From Mycolicibacterium sp. P9-22 (GTDB lineage: Bacteria > Actinomycetota > Actinomycetes > Mycobacteriales > Mycobacteriaceae): DNA of 64,000 nt. Position 1 is the stretch's first letter; each line of letters begins with the position of its first letter. The translations under genes and the position numbers were made by a program. The stretch lies in assembly GCF_008329585.1 (NCBI RefSeq), contig NZ_NPKP01000002.1, positions 558,001 through 622,000 of the forward strand, read 5' to 3'. Below are positions 8,498-19,277 of this stretch, piece by piece. The notes below the pieces were generated by a model. The model ran no database searches. It had not been told where the DNA came from and saw nothing but the letters and a program-made list of their open reading frames with translations.

Positions 8498-10183
8498 CTA
8501 GCCGGACTCGCTGGGATCGGCGACGCGGTACAACCGCCAATCCGGCTGTCCATCACCGTCGTTGGGGATCTCCAGTTCCAGCGTGGCGACCTCGGCGCCC
8601 GTTTCGTAGAGCGTCGGATACCGCAGGTTGAGCGCATCAGAGGTGCCTCGACCAGTGGGTGGCACCGACAGCAGGTACCGGACGCCGTTCTCGACCGGAT
8701 CGTTGAGCAACTCGGTGAAATCCGGATCAGACGGGATCACGAACATCTTGGGTCGCGGTGACGCGGCGATGATGCCGAATCCGTAGACGGTGTCGGTGAT
8801 GACCGAACTGTCGGGCAAGTCCAGCGTTTCCAGGTAGTCGGCGATCCTGCGTTCCGTGGCGAAGGTCCTCGCGATGCGCTGTTCGGTGGCCGCGCGGTCG
8901 GTGACGTCGCCAGGATCCGGTGCCAGCACCGCAGCAAGCCCATACTCCTGCGGCGCATAGTCTGGCAGTGACATGCCCACGACAGTCACCGGAATACCGA
9001 TCGCAAAGGTCGACGCGACGACCACATACGTTGCCGCCGTGCGACGCTGAGGAACGACAACGCTGGCCGCCGGTGCGTACTTTCCCCGACGTTTGGGCGG
9101 GGCAAACGTTCCGTCGGGCACGCCGAGCAGCGCCAGCGTCGCCGCCATCGGTATCGCGATGATGAAAAACCGCAGGAACGGGAAGGTGGACCCCTGTGCG
9201 TAGCTGAGTGCTTGGAACGCCAGCACTGCGCCGAACATCGCCAGCGGCGCCACCAGCATCTGCCAATTCGGCCGGCCCCAGCGCTGCATGATCGCCCACA
9301 GCATCAACGGCAGCAGTGTCGGCGCGAGTAGCATGATGCACGCCCCGGCGAAGCTGACCGCCTCAACAGTGTTCGGCGCTGTCATCCCCGACTGCTCCAG
9401 GATTGCTGCGTTGCCGTACTGAGAAGTGAACTGCGCGAACGCTTCGCCGGTGATCAGCCACCCCGCGACCGCCCAGCCCAGGAAGGCCGCGACGCCGGGC
9501 CCGCTCACGATCAGCATGTCCATCACCGCACGGCGCACTCTCGGCGCGGGTCTCGCCCGCAGATATGTGGTGATACCGACGACCAGTCCGGCTGCACCGA
9601 CCGTTGCCAACGCGTCGTAGCGGGTCAGGTACGCCAGCCCCATGGCCACGCCACCGGCGGTGACCAGATGGTGCACATCGTCGTCGACCATCCACATGAT
9701 GAGCCTGCGCACCGCCCAGGTCATGAAGAAGATGAACGGGCCCTCACTCATACCGTTGGAGCCGTAGAAGACGATCATCGGGTTCAGCGCGAACATCGCA
9801 GTGATCGCCAGCGCGTAGGCGCGCGGCAGTCCGCGGTCGGCGCCCATGCTGAAGATCTGCACGGCCGCTCCGGACATGAACAATGCGGACATCAGCGTGC
9901 CCGAGAAGGCGCGGGCGGTGATCTCCGGGAAGAACGGGCTCAGCCAGACCGCCGGGATCTGCACCATCGCCGCGACCGGCGTGAAGATGAAGCCGAGGGC
10001 AGCCAGATGCGGATCGCGGCTGAACAATACCGAGCGAGTGGAGGACACCCGAGAGAGGGTGTCGCCCATGATGAACCCGTTCTGGATCTGCAGCCAGTAT
10101 CCGACAGCGATGTACAACGCCAGGCACACGAAGAAGATGCCGAACTTGAGTCGGCGGTCGGAGCCGCCGAGCACATTGGTCAT
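8498..10183 (-). CDS. GT-C-like polytopic membrane protein (putative glycosyltransferase)
   Basis: A 561-residue protein with about 10-11 membrane segments over residues 15-385 and a C-terminal hydrophilic domain of about 150 residues. The layout matches GT-C (PMT/ArnT-like) transferases that use polyprenyl-phosphate sugars. An acidic residue after the first membrane segment (MGDTLSRVSSTR) sits where these enzymes carry a catalytic aspartate, and LTRYDALATVGAAGLVVG resembles the conserved mid-region. The ATG overlaps the stop of the GT2 gene by four bases (ATGA). It is the last gene of a four-gene cluster. A GT-C transferase is the best reading, but an export or flippase role cannot be excluded. 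Confidence 0.65.
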   Translation of the reverse strand: MTNVLGGSDRRLKFGIFFVCLALYIAVGYWLQIQNGFIMGDTLSRVSSTRSVLFSRDPHLAALGFIFTPVAAMVQIPAVWLSPFFPEITARAFSGTLMSALFMSGAAVQIFSMGADRGLPRAYALAITAMFALNPMIVFYGSNGMSEGPFIFFMTWAVRRLIMWMVDDDVHHLVTAGGVAMGLAYLTRYDALATVGAAGLVVGITTYLRARPAPRVRRAVMDMLIVSGPGVAAFLGWAVAGWLITGEAFAQFTSQYGNAAILEQSGMTAPNTVEAVSFAGACIMLLAPTLLPLMLWAIMQRWGRPNWQMLVAPLAMFGAVLAFQALSYAQGSTFPFLRFFIIAIPMAATLALLGVPDGTFAPPKRRGKYAPAASVVVPQRRTAATYVVVASTFAIGIPVTVVGMSLPDYAPQEYGLAAVLAPDPGDVTDRAATEQRIARTFATERRIADYLETLDLPDSSVITDTVYGFGIIAASPRPKMFVIPSDPDFTELLNDPVENGVRYLLSVPPTGRGTSDALNLRYPTLYETGAEVATLELEIPNDGDGQPDWRLYRVADPSESG

Positions 10184-11670
10184 TTCCCGCCGGCCGACTC
10201 ATGCGCAGTGCTGTCGTCCGGTCGCTCGGCCAGTCCATGAAATGTCTTCTCCCAGAATGAAGGCTGACGGATCATCTGGTAACAACCTTTGGCGGCGGCG
10301 ATGCTCATCATCAACCAGAACAGGGCAACCGTCAGTGCAGCGACCAGCAGGTCGGACCTGTCGTCCTCACGCAGGGCAATCATGTTCATGTACATCACGG
10401 TGAAGTTGCCGATGATCATGGCCACCAGCGCGGGAAAGTAGATGTAGTCCGGAAACACCTGGCCCACAACGGCCGGCTGACCGAGGAACCAGAGCAATGT
10501 GATGAACCAGAAGAGCAGGTTGAGGACGGCGATGATCGGAGTACCTGCCAGCACCAGGGTGAACCGTACGAAGCTGCGTAACCCGAGGGTGCGATACAGC
10601 TTTACCGGGCGCCGGATATGGACGAGCCAGGTCTGCAGGTAACCCTTGTACCAACGTGACCGCTGGCGGATCCAGTTGATCGGGTCGCTGTTGGCCTCTT
10701 CCAGCGTGTACGAATCGATGACCGCGGTGTGGTAGCCGTTGGCCGCGATCCGCAAGCCGAGATCGGCATCCTCGGTGACGTTGAACGGATCCCAGCCTCC
10801 GATGTCCTGCAGCATGTCTCGTCGCAGATGGTTGGAGGTGCCGCCCAGAGGTATGGGTGAGGTGCTGACCATCATCCCGGGCAGCAGGAAACCGAACCAC
10901 AGCCCATACTCTGCGGTGAACCAGGCGGTCAGCAGGTTCTGATGGCCATTGTGGTAAACCAGTTTGGCCTGCACGCACGCCACGTCATCGGGCAGGTCCC
11001 GGAAGGCCGCCACCACCCGACGCAGCTGCAGCGGTTCGGGCAGATCCTCGGCATCGAAGATGGTGACGATATCGCCGGTGGCGAAGTACAGACCGTAGTT
11101 GCACGCCTTCGGTTTGGTTCGCGGCTCGGCCGGCGGTACCAACAGGATGGTGATGACATCAGATTCGCCGCAGGCTCTCGCCGCGTCGATGGTGACCTGG
11201 TCGTCGCCTTCCAACAGCAACAGCACTTGCAATCGTTCCCGCGGATACTCCAACGTGTCCATGGCACCGATGAGATCGGCCACCACTTCCGGTTCGTTGT
11301 AGGCCGGCACCAGAATCGTGTAGGACGGCAACTCGTCATCGGGAATGGACCTGGCGACCTCATCGGGGATGTTGATGGGTCGTGAAGCCAGGCCACGACG
11401 GAAGATCAGCACCCGGTCCCCGAGGGTCAACAGGTATGCCAGGGTGCACAACCCGATCAACGCCACTGCCGTCGCCATCGGCCGCCAGACCGCGAGTGCG
11501 ACGACGGCGGCAAGCAGACTCAGCAGCACCGGTTTCTGCCAGCCCAGTAGCGGTTTTGACGCGGATCGCCTCGGATCATCGTCACGAAGCCCGTTGATCG
11601 CCCGGTCCAGCGCATACTCCCGCTGTTCGGTCGTGACGGTGTCGGCGTCGAAGATCTCTCGTGTGCTCAC
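10180..11670 (-). CDS. Processive family 2 glycosyltransferase, cellulose-synthase (BcsA)-like
   Basis: A 496-residue membrane glycosyltransferase. Two membrane helices (about 45-85) precede a GT-A domain with VPAYNE (121-126), EGDD (154-157), DAED (206-209), the TED base motif (299-301) and QRSRW (336-340), the full D,D,D,Q(Q/R)xRW set of processive beta-glycan synthases. Three or four C-terminal helices follow (about 370-465). The PilZ domain of classical BcsA is missing, so direct c-di-GMP control is unlikely. The GTG start at 11670 overlaps the stop of the BcsB-like gene by four bases (GTGA). Pairing with a BcsB-like protein implies synthesis and translocation of a polysaccharide; whether it is cellulose is unknown. 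Confidence 0.85.
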   Translation of the reverse strand: MSTREIFDADTVTTEQREYALDRAINGLRDDDPRRSASKPLLGWQKPVLLSLLAAVVALAVWRPMATAVALIGLCTLAYLLTLGDRVLIFRRGLASRPINIPDEVARSIPDDELPSYTILVPAYNEPEVVADLIGAMDTLEYPRERLQVLLLLEGDDQVTIDAARACGESDVITILLVPPAEPRTKPKACNYGLYFATGDIVTIFDAEDLPEPLQLRRVVAAFRDLPDDVACVQAKLVYHNGHQNLLTAWFTAEYGLWFGFLLPGMMVSTSPIPLGGTSNHLRRDMLQDIGGWDPFNVTEDADLGLRIAANGYHTAVIDSYTLEEANSDPINWIRQRSRWYKGYLQTWLVHIRRPVKLYRTLGLRSFVRFTLVLAGTPIIAVLNLLFWFITLLWFLGQPAVVGQVFPDYIYFPALVAMIIGNFTVMYMNMIALREDDRSDLLVAALTVALFWLMMSIAAAKGCYQMIRQPSFWEKTFHGLAERPDDSTAHESAGGK

Positions 11671-13655
11671 TGCTCGCCCCGGGACCGCCTGCCGCGCAGA
11701 ACGATCAGTGCCGCGCCCAGGCCCACCAGTGCCAGCGAACCTACCCCGATGGCCAGGTACAGATTCTTACGGTCAGTGGTTGCCGCAGCGGTCGCCACTG
11801 CGGAGGCCGGCGTCGTCAACTCGATGGGTTCGCGTCCCGGCATCGAGACCACGGCGTCACCGGTGAGCGCCGACCACCGATTGACATCGGAGTCCAGCCA
11901 AGTGAGCAACCGGTCGAGTTCTGCGGGCGCATTGCTCGAGGTGGCGACCAGCAGGGTGCGGCCCCCCGTGTACAGGGTTTGCAACGACCCGAAGCCGACC
12001 GCCGGATCCAGCGTCAGGGTGCTGGAAGTGCCGGCGCCGTCCACGTTCTCGACGGTGATCACGCCGTCGGCGTCGACGGTGACCGGTAGCGCGATCCGGT
12101 CGTCGTTCCAGCCGTCCGGACTCACCACGATCGCCGGGTTCCCCGATCCGATCGCGTCCTCCCGGGACACGACCGCGGTGTCGAACGGCAGCCCGCTCAG
12201 GCGCTGGAGACCGGTCACGATGCGGACTGCCCGGCGCAGGTTGTCGAATCCCTCATCGAGTCCGACCTCGATGCGCGGCATCAGCGCCTGCGGCAGCGAC
12301 TGAAATCCGCCTGGGATCGGCGGACTGGCCCGTTCGGTCTCGACGGCCGTCTCCCCGTCGACGGTCAGGGTGATGGGCTGAAATTCCCCGCAGCGACCGG
12401 TGTTACCAGCGGCGTCCACCGCGATGTCCAGATTGATGTAGCGCTCCAGCAGCCGTTCCGGAATGTCGATCCACCGGTCGATCTGGCCGCTGGGTTCGGT
12501 CGCCCAGCGAGCCAGCATCTCGCCCGCCACGCTCACCGTCACCTGCCCGGCGAGACCCGCTGGCAACGGCGTGTAAGACCCCTGCAGGTGAACGCGAACG
12601 CCGGCCACAGACCGCCCGATCCTGGTTTGGTCGAGCGGCACGGTCACCCGGGGATTGACCAGGTCGGTGGCGTTCACACCGGGCTGACCCAGCCTGCGGA
12701 TCGTGGTGCGGTCACTCGGCAGTTGCGGAACCACGGCCAGTGGACCGGCGACGGCGCTGGACTGCACAGCCAGCTCGGACAGGTCGCTGGACAGTAGCCG
12801 CGCCTGATTCGCCAGATCTGCGGGTGAGCCCGCGATCAAGAGTGCCGGTACCGCATTGGGGCCATCCAGACGCACGCCCGGCGCATCGCCTTCACGGATC
12901 ACGATCTGACGTTCCAGTGGAACCGGCGGACTCAGCACACCGTCGGCCGAAATGATGTCGATCTCGGTGCGCTGGGGACCGTAACGTGCAACCGTCGCGG
13001 TCGCCAGGTGCGCGGCGGCATCGGATTCGGCTCGCGACGGATTCGACGGGACGGCCAAGGTCAACCGCTGCAGCACCGGCGGCAGGAAGTCGGCAACGGT
13101 CGTGGGCGCCAGTTCCTGACCCGAGTATCTGATCTCGGTGCCGACCAGCCGCAGCGGGTTCGAGGCGTCGAAGACGCAGTACCCGTCGGGCACTGTCAAA
13201 TAGCTGCGCAGCAGTATCGTCACCGCGCTGTCGACGATCCTCGCCCCGGCCAACGGAATGGTGATCGGCGCCTGGTCGGACGGCAGCGGAACCCGCGAGA
13301 TGATGCGTTCGTCCTGGCTGACTTCCAGTGTTCCCCCCGCAGCGTTGACCGGCAGAGCCAGCGTCGCGACCAACTCGGTGGGGACCAGACCCGGCTGGAC
13401 CGGTAACGAGAGAGTCTGCCGCCCCTCGATCCCGTACAACGAGATAGTGGAGTCGACGCCGACCGTCCGCAGGCTCAAGGTGGGCGAATCAGCCAGTGAT
13501 ACTTCGCGTTCGGGCTCGGCCACGGCAACGCCGGGCAAGATTGTCCCCCCGGCGACCACCACCGCCGCAACCATGGGCAATAGGCGTGACGCCACTTGAC
13601 CGACACTGTGCCGCTGTGTTCGAACCACGAGAATCGTCATCCTGTCCTGTGTCAT
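11667..13655 (-). CDS. BcsB-like extracytoplasmic polysaccharide synthase subunit
   Basis: A 662-residue protein with an N-terminal signal peptide (hydrophobic residues 24-45, likely cleavage after VAVA-EPE), a large extracytoplasmic region and a C-terminal anchor (about 632-652, followed by RGRRSRGEQ). The beta-rich segments, including TISLYGIEGRQTLSLPV and RVHLQGSYTPL, and the tail anchor match the BcsB architecture of two carbohydrate-binding and flavodoxin-like repeats. BcsB partners BcsA and guides nascent glucan across the envelope. The ATG at 13655 overlaps the preceding stop (ATGA); a second ATG lies five codons in. Homology is judged from architecture and neighbour. Confidence 0.75.
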   Translation of the reverse strand: MTQDRMTILVVRTQRHSVGQVASRLLPMVAAVVVAGGTILPGVAVAEPEREVSLADSPTLSLRTVGVDSTISLYGIEGRQTLSLPVQPGLVPTELVATLALPVNAAGGTLEVSQDERIISRVPLPSDQAPITIPLAGARIVDSAVTILLRSYLTVPDGYCVFDASNPLRLVGTEIRYSGQELAPTTVADFLPPVLQRLTLAVPSNPSRAESDAAAHLATATVARYGPQRTEIDIISADGVLSPPVPLERQIVIREGDAPGVRLDGPNAVPALLIAGSPADLANQARLLSSDLSELAVQSSAVAGPLAVVPQLPSDRTTIRRLGQPGVNATDLVNPRVTVPLDQTRIGRSVAGVRVHLQGSYTPLPAGLAGQVTVSVAGEMLARWATEPSGQIDRWIDIPERLLERYINLDIAVDAAGNTGRCGEFQPITLTVDGETAVETERASPPIPGGFQSLPQALMPRIEVGLDEGFDNLRRAVRIVTGLQRLSGLPFDTAVVSREDAIGSGNPAIVVSPDGWNDDRIALPVTVDADGVITVENVDGAGTSSTLTLDPAVGFGSLQTLYTGGRTLLVATSSNAPAELDRLLTWLDSDVNRWSALTGDAVVSMPGREPIELTTPASAVATAAATTDRKNLYLAIGVGSLALVGLGAALIVLRGRRSRGEQ

Positions 13656-15160
13656 CGGAACTGAGCCGCCACCAGGGCCCGACCGAATGTCCGCAGTAGT
13701 TCCTCGTCCTTGAACACCGGTGTCCGTTCGTCAAGTACCGCGTTCCCGCGGAACAACAATGTGATCAAAGTGCGGATGTTGGACCCCACGCTGGCCGACG
13801 GCGTCGGGAATGGCGCATCAGGATCATGGTTGTCGACCGCGAAGATCGTCACCCGCTGCTCGAGTCTGTCAGTACCCCAGGCGAACTGCACCGAGTTCCA
13901 GGTGACCAACAGGCTGTCGTCGACCACCGATGTCAGTCTGCCCTGGACCCCCATATCGAGATCGATCTGCCGTTGCGGGCTGATGCGGGCACTCGTCAGG
14001 CCGTATACGACGCGCGAAGGATAGGTGCCGAAGGAGAACGGACGCATACTGACGATGCTGTCGACGACAACGGTTCGCGGCCGGGAAAGTTTGTCCCAGA
14101 GTGGGTTTCCGGAGTTGGCGAGCATGAACTGGCGGACCAGGACGGCGCCGTCGCCGTACAAACGACGCACCTGCGGGTACTCACGCTGCTCCGTGACGGT
14201 CCAGCCGATAGGAGCGTCCAGAGGGCGGCCCTGAACCAGCCGGTCCGGGCTGGGCCTGCTCAGCGGGGCGGTGCCGGTCTCGGTCGGAAGGCTGTACAGC
14301 GACAGCACAATGGTGACTATGAACACGAGGGGCAACCCGGCCCAAACCTGCTTGGAGGCAAGCGGTTCGACTTTACGGTCGAGTATTTTCTTGGGAACGC
14401 CACGGCGAGCCTGGAAGAACATGAAAAGGCCGACGACGCTGATCGCTGTCACCGCGGGAACCTGTTGGTAGACCACCATCGGCGCATTCGGGGTGAGCTT
14501 GGAGATCGCGATGAGCACTGCGAAACCGACGAACCAAGACCCCAGCGATCCGAAGAATCCGCGCCGGAAGGTCCGCCCCACGGCGGTGCCGGTGCCAATG
14601 GCAGCGATCAGCAGGGTCGCTGACCCCGCCGCGAACTTACCGCCGCCGAGCAGGATGACCGCGATGTAGTACGGCAGCGAGAACGCCAGCGCGAACATCG
14701 CCCACACCCAGGAGAATCGAATCACCGGGCGCAGCCCGAACAGCACCACGCAACAGCTGGCCACGAACAGCCATGCGGCGACGATGTCCAAGCGCAACAG
14801 GTGGAAGTACAGCGCGTAGCGCTCCAGCAGGGCGGCCATGATCAGCACGGCCAAGCCCAAGCCCATGCCGCCGACGATGATGTCGGTCTGCCGATCGTGG
14901 ATGGGTAGCTCGGTACGCTTTCGCCGCGCCACTCCGATCGCGACCAGGCCGGACACCACCGGCACCGTCCACACATATCCACCGATACCGCCCTCGCGGG
15001 TGGTGATGGCCAGGCTGACAAAGGTGTCGCCGAAGGCTATCGCTGTCAACGCGACGATCAGCAACCAGCGGATGCTGAGCCGGTAGAGCGGGTGCACGCC
15101 GTAGTACCGGTCAAGGACCGATGTGCGCGCAGGGCGCTCCTCTGTGGTTGCGGCGCCCAT
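13652..15160 (-). CDS. Polytopic membrane protein with C-terminal extracytoplasmic domain, first gene of glycan cluster
   Basis: A 502-residue protein with about nine hydrophobic segments (residues 31-51, 61-78, 94-112, 125-144, 150-172, 176-192, 205-221, 235-249, 273-291) followed by a soluble domain of about 210 residues. The soluble part (GWTVTEQREYPQVRRLYGDGAVLVRQFML) recalls EpsI-type domains seen behind exosortases, and a Cys136-Cys137 pair with Arg144 sits in the fourth segment. No complete exosortase Cys/Arg/His set is clear, so this is only an idea. It is the promoter-proximal gene of the cluster, with a 364-base gap and an rpsQ terminator upstream. Function unknown; polymerase, transporter or protease are all open. 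Confidence 0.6.
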   Translation of the reverse strand: MGAATTEERPARTSVLDRYYGVHPLYRLSIRWLLIVALTAIAFGDTFVSLAITTREGGIGGYVWTVPVVSGLVAIGVARRKRTELPIHDRQTDIIVGGMGLGLAVLIMAALLERYALYFHLLRLDIVAAWLFVASCCVVLFGLRPVIRFSWVWAMFALAFSLPYYIAVILLGGGKFAAGSATLLIAAIGTGTAVGRTFRRGFFGSLGSWFVGFAVLIAISKLTPNAPMVVYQQVPAVTAISVVGLFMFFQARRGVPKKILDRKVEPLASKQVWAGLPLVFIVTIVLSLYSLPTETGTAPLSRPSPDRLVQGRPLDAPIGWTVTEQREYPQVRRLYGDGAVLVRQFMLANSGNPLWDKLSRPRTVVVDSIVSMRPFSFGTYPSRVVYGLTSARISPQRQIDLDMGVQGRLTSVVDDSLLVTWNSVQFAWGTDRLEQRVTIFAVDNHDPDAPFPTPSASVGSNIRTLITLLFRGNAVLDERTPVFKDEELLRTFGRALVAAQFR

Positions 15161-15465
15161 GTCACATCACCCGGGAGTTCACGGTGACACGCGCACCGAC
15201 GGATGACGACCTCGGCCGCGGCATTCACGAATCCGTCGGTCTCGCACCGCAATCCCCCGCGCCATGAGCGCGATGCTAGGACACCAGCTGCCTCGGCCGA
15301 CGCACAATACTTGAACTGACAAATAACTGTCGCCATCGACAGTTTTCAGCAAATGACGACGCAGACGACAGTTCGCCGACGTCGACCGGTATGTCCGGCG
15401 TGGACGCGAACTGGCTAATCATCGGAGTCCGACACGCCCGAAGACGCCTGCTGCCCACAACGCAC
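15161..15465. promoter_or_regulatory. Leader region of the glycan cluster
   Basis: Together with the terminator this gap between the cluster and rpsQ spans 364 bases and holds no supported gene. It should contain the promoter of the four-gene cluster reading leftwards. The main signal is a perfect dyad at 15325-15344 plus a repeat of its half-site at 15366-15373. I see no reliable -35/-10 pair. Confidence 0.4.
15325..15344. promoter_or_regulatory. Perfect 20-base dyad, candidate operator
   Basis: AACTGTCG-CCAT-CGACAGTT is a perfect 8+4+8 inverted repeat. The half-site CGACAGTT recurs at 15366-15373, 29 bases away in the same orientation. The position about 165-185 bases upstream of the cluster's first ATG fits a regulator-binding site. 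Confidence 0.5.
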
Positions 15466-15500
15466 AAACCCCCGGCCCGCGCAAGCGGTACCGGGGGTTT
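15466..15500. terminator. Hairpin terminator after rpsQ
   Basis: The arms AAACCCCCGG (15466-15475) and CCGGGGGTTT (15491-15500) are perfectly complementary. They enclose a smaller stem CCGC-GCAA-GCGG. Located 24 bases after the rpsQ stop, it should end the S10 operon here and isolate the downstream glycan cluster. Confidence 0.75.
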
Positions 15501-15524
15501 GGGAAGCTGTCCCGAAGGAGTGCT

Positions 15525-15821
15525 CTACTTTGCCTTCTCGAGGATCTCGACCAGACGCCAGCGCTTGGTCGCCGAGGTCGGACGGGTCTCCATAAGCGAG
15601 ACGCGATCGCCGATGCCGGCATCGCCGTTCTCGTCGTGCGCCTTGACCTTGCTCGTGGTCCGGATGATCTTGCCGTAGAGCGGGTGGCTCTTACGGGATT
15701 CCAGCTCGACCACGATGGTCTTTTCCATCTTGTCGCTGACCACGTAGCCGATGGCGGTCTTACGACGACCGCGCGGCTTCTCAGTGGTCGGCGTGTGGTT
15801 GGGGCCTGTTGTTTCTGCCAT
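15525..15821 (-). CDS. rpsQ: 30S ribosomal protein S17
   Basis: A 98-residue uS17 protein that binds 16S rRNA early in 30S assembly. The conserved core [41 protein letters not shown] and the C-terminal [24 protein letters not shown] are present. It starts two bases after the rpmC stop and is the last gene of the S10 operon, followed by a strong hairpin. In E. coli and other bacteria the spc genes (rplN onward) follow; in this window they do not. Confidence 0.97.
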   Translation of the reverse strand: MAETTGPNHTPTTEKPRGRRKTAIGYVVSDKMEKTIVVELESRKSHPLYGKIIRTTSKVKAHDENGDAGIGDRVSLMETRPTSATKRWRLVEILEKAK

Positions 15822-15823
15822 GG

Positions 15824-16057
15824 TTACGAATCCTCACCAACGGGTCCGGAAGCCAGACCCAGTTCACGTTCACGCAGCACGGTGTAAACCCGTGCGATTT
15901 CGTGGCGCACAACACGCAGGCGCCGGTTGTTGGTCAGCTGACCGGTCGCCATCTGGAAGCGCAGGTTGAACAGCTCTTCCTTCGATTCGCGCAGGCGAGT
16001 GGTGAGCTCTTCTTCGGTGAGCTCACGCAGTTCGCCAGGCGTAACTCCCACTGCCAT
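15824..16057 (-). CDS. rpmC: 50S ribosomal protein L29
   Basis: A 77-residue uL29 protein located near the polypeptide exit tunnel. The family core [30 protein letters not shown] and [22 protein letters not shown] is intact. Its start codon overlaps the end of rplP by one base, as expected in this operon. Confidence 0.97.
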   Translation of the reverse strand: MAVGVTPGELRELTEEELTTRLRESKEELFNLRFQMATGQLTNNRRLRVVRHEIARVYTVLRERELGLASGPVGEDS

Positions 16058-16473
16058 CAGAACTGCTCCTCTCGTGTCACGATGCGTGCCTTGATCGGCA
16101 ACTTGTGGATTGCGCGGGTGAGAGCATCGCGGGCGATCTTCTCATCCGGGTAGCTGAGCTCGAACAGCACGCGGCCGGGCTTGACGTTGGCCACCCACCA
16201 CTCGGGCGAACCCTTACCCGAACCCATGCGGGTCTCGGCGGGCTTCTTGGTCAGCGGGCGGTCCGGGAAGATGTTGATCCACACCTTGCCACCACGCTTG
16301 ATGTGCCGGTTGATGGCGATACGAGCGGACTCGATCTGCCGGTTGGTGATGTAGGCGTGCTCCAGTGCCTGGATGCCGTAATCGCCGAAGCTCACCGTGG
16401 TGCCGCCACTGGCGGTGCCACGCTGCCTCGGGTGGTGCTGCTTGCGGTGCTTCACCCTGCGGGGAATCAACAT
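16057..16473 (-). CDS. rplP: 50S ribosomal protein L16
   Basis: A 138-residue uL16 protein, the usual length. It begins [14 protein letters not shown] and contains [28 protein letters not shown] and the conserved [22 protein letters not shown] segment. It contributes to the A-site/peptidyl transferase region of the 50S subunit. It lies two bases after rpsC. Confidence 0.97.
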   Translation of the reverse strand: MLIPRRVKHRKQHHPRQRGTASGGTTVSFGDYGIQALEHAYITNRQIESARIAINRHIKRGGKVWINIFPDRPLTKKPAETRMGSGKGSPEWWVANVKPGRVLFELSYPDEKIARDALTRAIHKLPIKARIVTREEQF

Positions 16474-16475
16474 GA

Positions 16476-17811
<1,336 letters not shown>

Positions 17812-17812
<1 letters not shown>

Positions 17813-18093
17813 TACCGGCGCTTCGCTTTCCGGTCATCCTTGATGTGACCCTTGAACGTGCGGGTGGGGGCGAACTCGCCGAGCTTATGCCCGACCATCG
17901 CCTCGGAGACGAACACCGGCACGTGCTTGCGACCGTCGTGGACGGCGAAGGTGTGACCGATGAAGTCAGGAATGATGGTCGAACGACGCGACCAGGTCTT
18001 GATGACCTGCTTCGTGTTCTTCTCGTTCTGGACGTCGACCTTCTTCAAGAGGTGGTCGTCGACGAACGGGCCCTTCTTCAGGCTGCGTGGCAT
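17812..18093 (-). CDS. rpsS: 30S ribosomal protein S19
   Basis: A 93-residue uS19 protein in the head of the 30S subunit. It begins [15 protein letters not shown] and contains the conserved [31 protein letters not shown] and [12 protein letters not shown] blocks. Eleven bases separate it from rplB. Confidence 0.97.
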
Positions 18094-18104
18094 CGCTTTA
18101 CTCC

Positions 18105-18944
18105 CTAGCGCTTATTCTTGCCGGTGCGCCGGCGACGGACGATGAGCTTGTCGCTCGCCTTGTTCGGCTTGCGGGTACGGCCCTCGGGCTTGCCCCACGG
18201 GCTCACCGGGTGGCGGCCACCGGAGGTCTTACCCTCACCACCGCCGTGCGGGTGGTCGACCGGGTTCATCACGACACCACGGACGGTGGGGCGCTTGCCC
18301 TTCCACCGCATACGGCCGGCTTTACCCCAGTTGATGTTGGCCTGCTCGGCGTTGCCGACCTCGCCGACGGTGGCGCGGCAGCGCACATCGACGCGACGGA
18401 TCTCACCGGACGGCATACGCAGCGTGGCGTGAGCGCCTTCCTTACCGAGCAACTGGATGCTGACTCCCGCCGAACGGGCCAGCTTCGCACCGCCGCCGGG
18501 ACGCATCTCCACAGCGTGGATGACGGTACCGGCCGGGATGTTGCGCAGCGGCAGGTTGTTACCCGGCTTGATATCGGCGTTGGCGCCCGACTCCACGACG
18601 GTGCCCTGCTTCAGTCCCTGCGGCGCGATGATGTAGCGCTTCTCGCCGTCCAGGTAGTGCAGCAGCGCGATGTTCGCGGTGCGGTTGGGGTCGTACTCGA
18701 TGTGAGCGACCTTGGCGTCGACGCCGTCCTTGTCGTGGCGACGGAAATCGATCACGCGGTAGGCGCGCTTGTGGCCACCGCCCTTGTGCCGAGTGGTGAT
18801 GCGGCCGTGTGCGTTACGTCCACCCTTGCCGTGCAGCGGACGAACCAGCGACTTCTCCGGATGGTCGCGAGTGATCTCGGCGAAATCGGAGACGCTGGCA
18901 CCGCGACGACCTGGGGTCGTCGGCTTGTACTTGCGAATTGCCAT
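18105..18944 (-). CDS. rplB: 50S ribosomal protein L2
   Basis: A 279-residue uL2 protein, close to the usual 275-280. It begins [15 protein letters not shown] and carries the peptidyl-transferase-proximal block [20 protein letters not shown] with the essential histidine, followed by the basic tail [21 protein letters not shown]. It binds domain IV of 23S rRNA and bridges the subunits. Confidence 0.97.
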   Translation of the reverse strand: MAIRKYKPTTPGRRGASVSDFAEITRDHPEKSLVRPLHGKGGRNAHGRITTRHKGGGHKRAYRVIDFRRHDKDGVDAKVAHIEYDPNRTANIALLHYLDGEKRYIIAPQGLKQGTVVESGANADIKPGNNLPLRNIPAGTVIHAVEMRPGGGAKLARSAGVSIQLLGKEGAHATLRMPSGEIRRVDVRCRATVGEVGNAEQANINWGKAGRMRWKGKRPTVRGVVMNPVDHPHGGGEGKTSGGRHPVSPWGKPEGRTRKPNKASDKLIVRRRRTGKNKR

Positions 18945-18974
18945 TTCTTAGTTCCTGAGTCTCTCTGCCCGCCG

Positions 18975-19277
18975 TTAGGCCGGCGCTCCGAACAAGTCGA
19001 TCGGCTTGCTGCCCGCGGCCAGGGTCACGATGGCGCGCTTGGTGCTCTTGCGCTGTCCGTAGCCACTGCGGGTCCGCTTGCGCTTGCCGTTGCGGTTCAA
19101 CGTGTTCACCGAATCGACCTTGACGGAGAAGATCTTCTCGATCGCGATCTTGATCTGCGTCTTGTTCGAGTCCGGGTGCACGACGAACGTGTACACGTTG
19201 TCCTCGATCAGCGAGTACGACTTCTCCGAAATGACCGGGGCCAGGATGATGTCGCGGGGGTCGGTAATCGTAGCCAT
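18975..19277 (-). CDS. rplW: 50S ribosomal protein L23
   Basis: A 100-residue uL23 protein at the exit tunnel, the docking site for trigger factor and SRP. The segments [42 protein letters not shown] and [24 protein letters not shown] are diagnostic. It overlaps rplD by one base. Confidence 0.96.
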   Translation of the reverse strand: MATITDPRDIILAPVISEKSYSLIEDNVYTFVVHPDSNKTQIKIAIEKIFSVKVDSVNTLNRNGKRKRTRSGYGQRKSTKRAIVTLAAGSKPIDLFGAPA

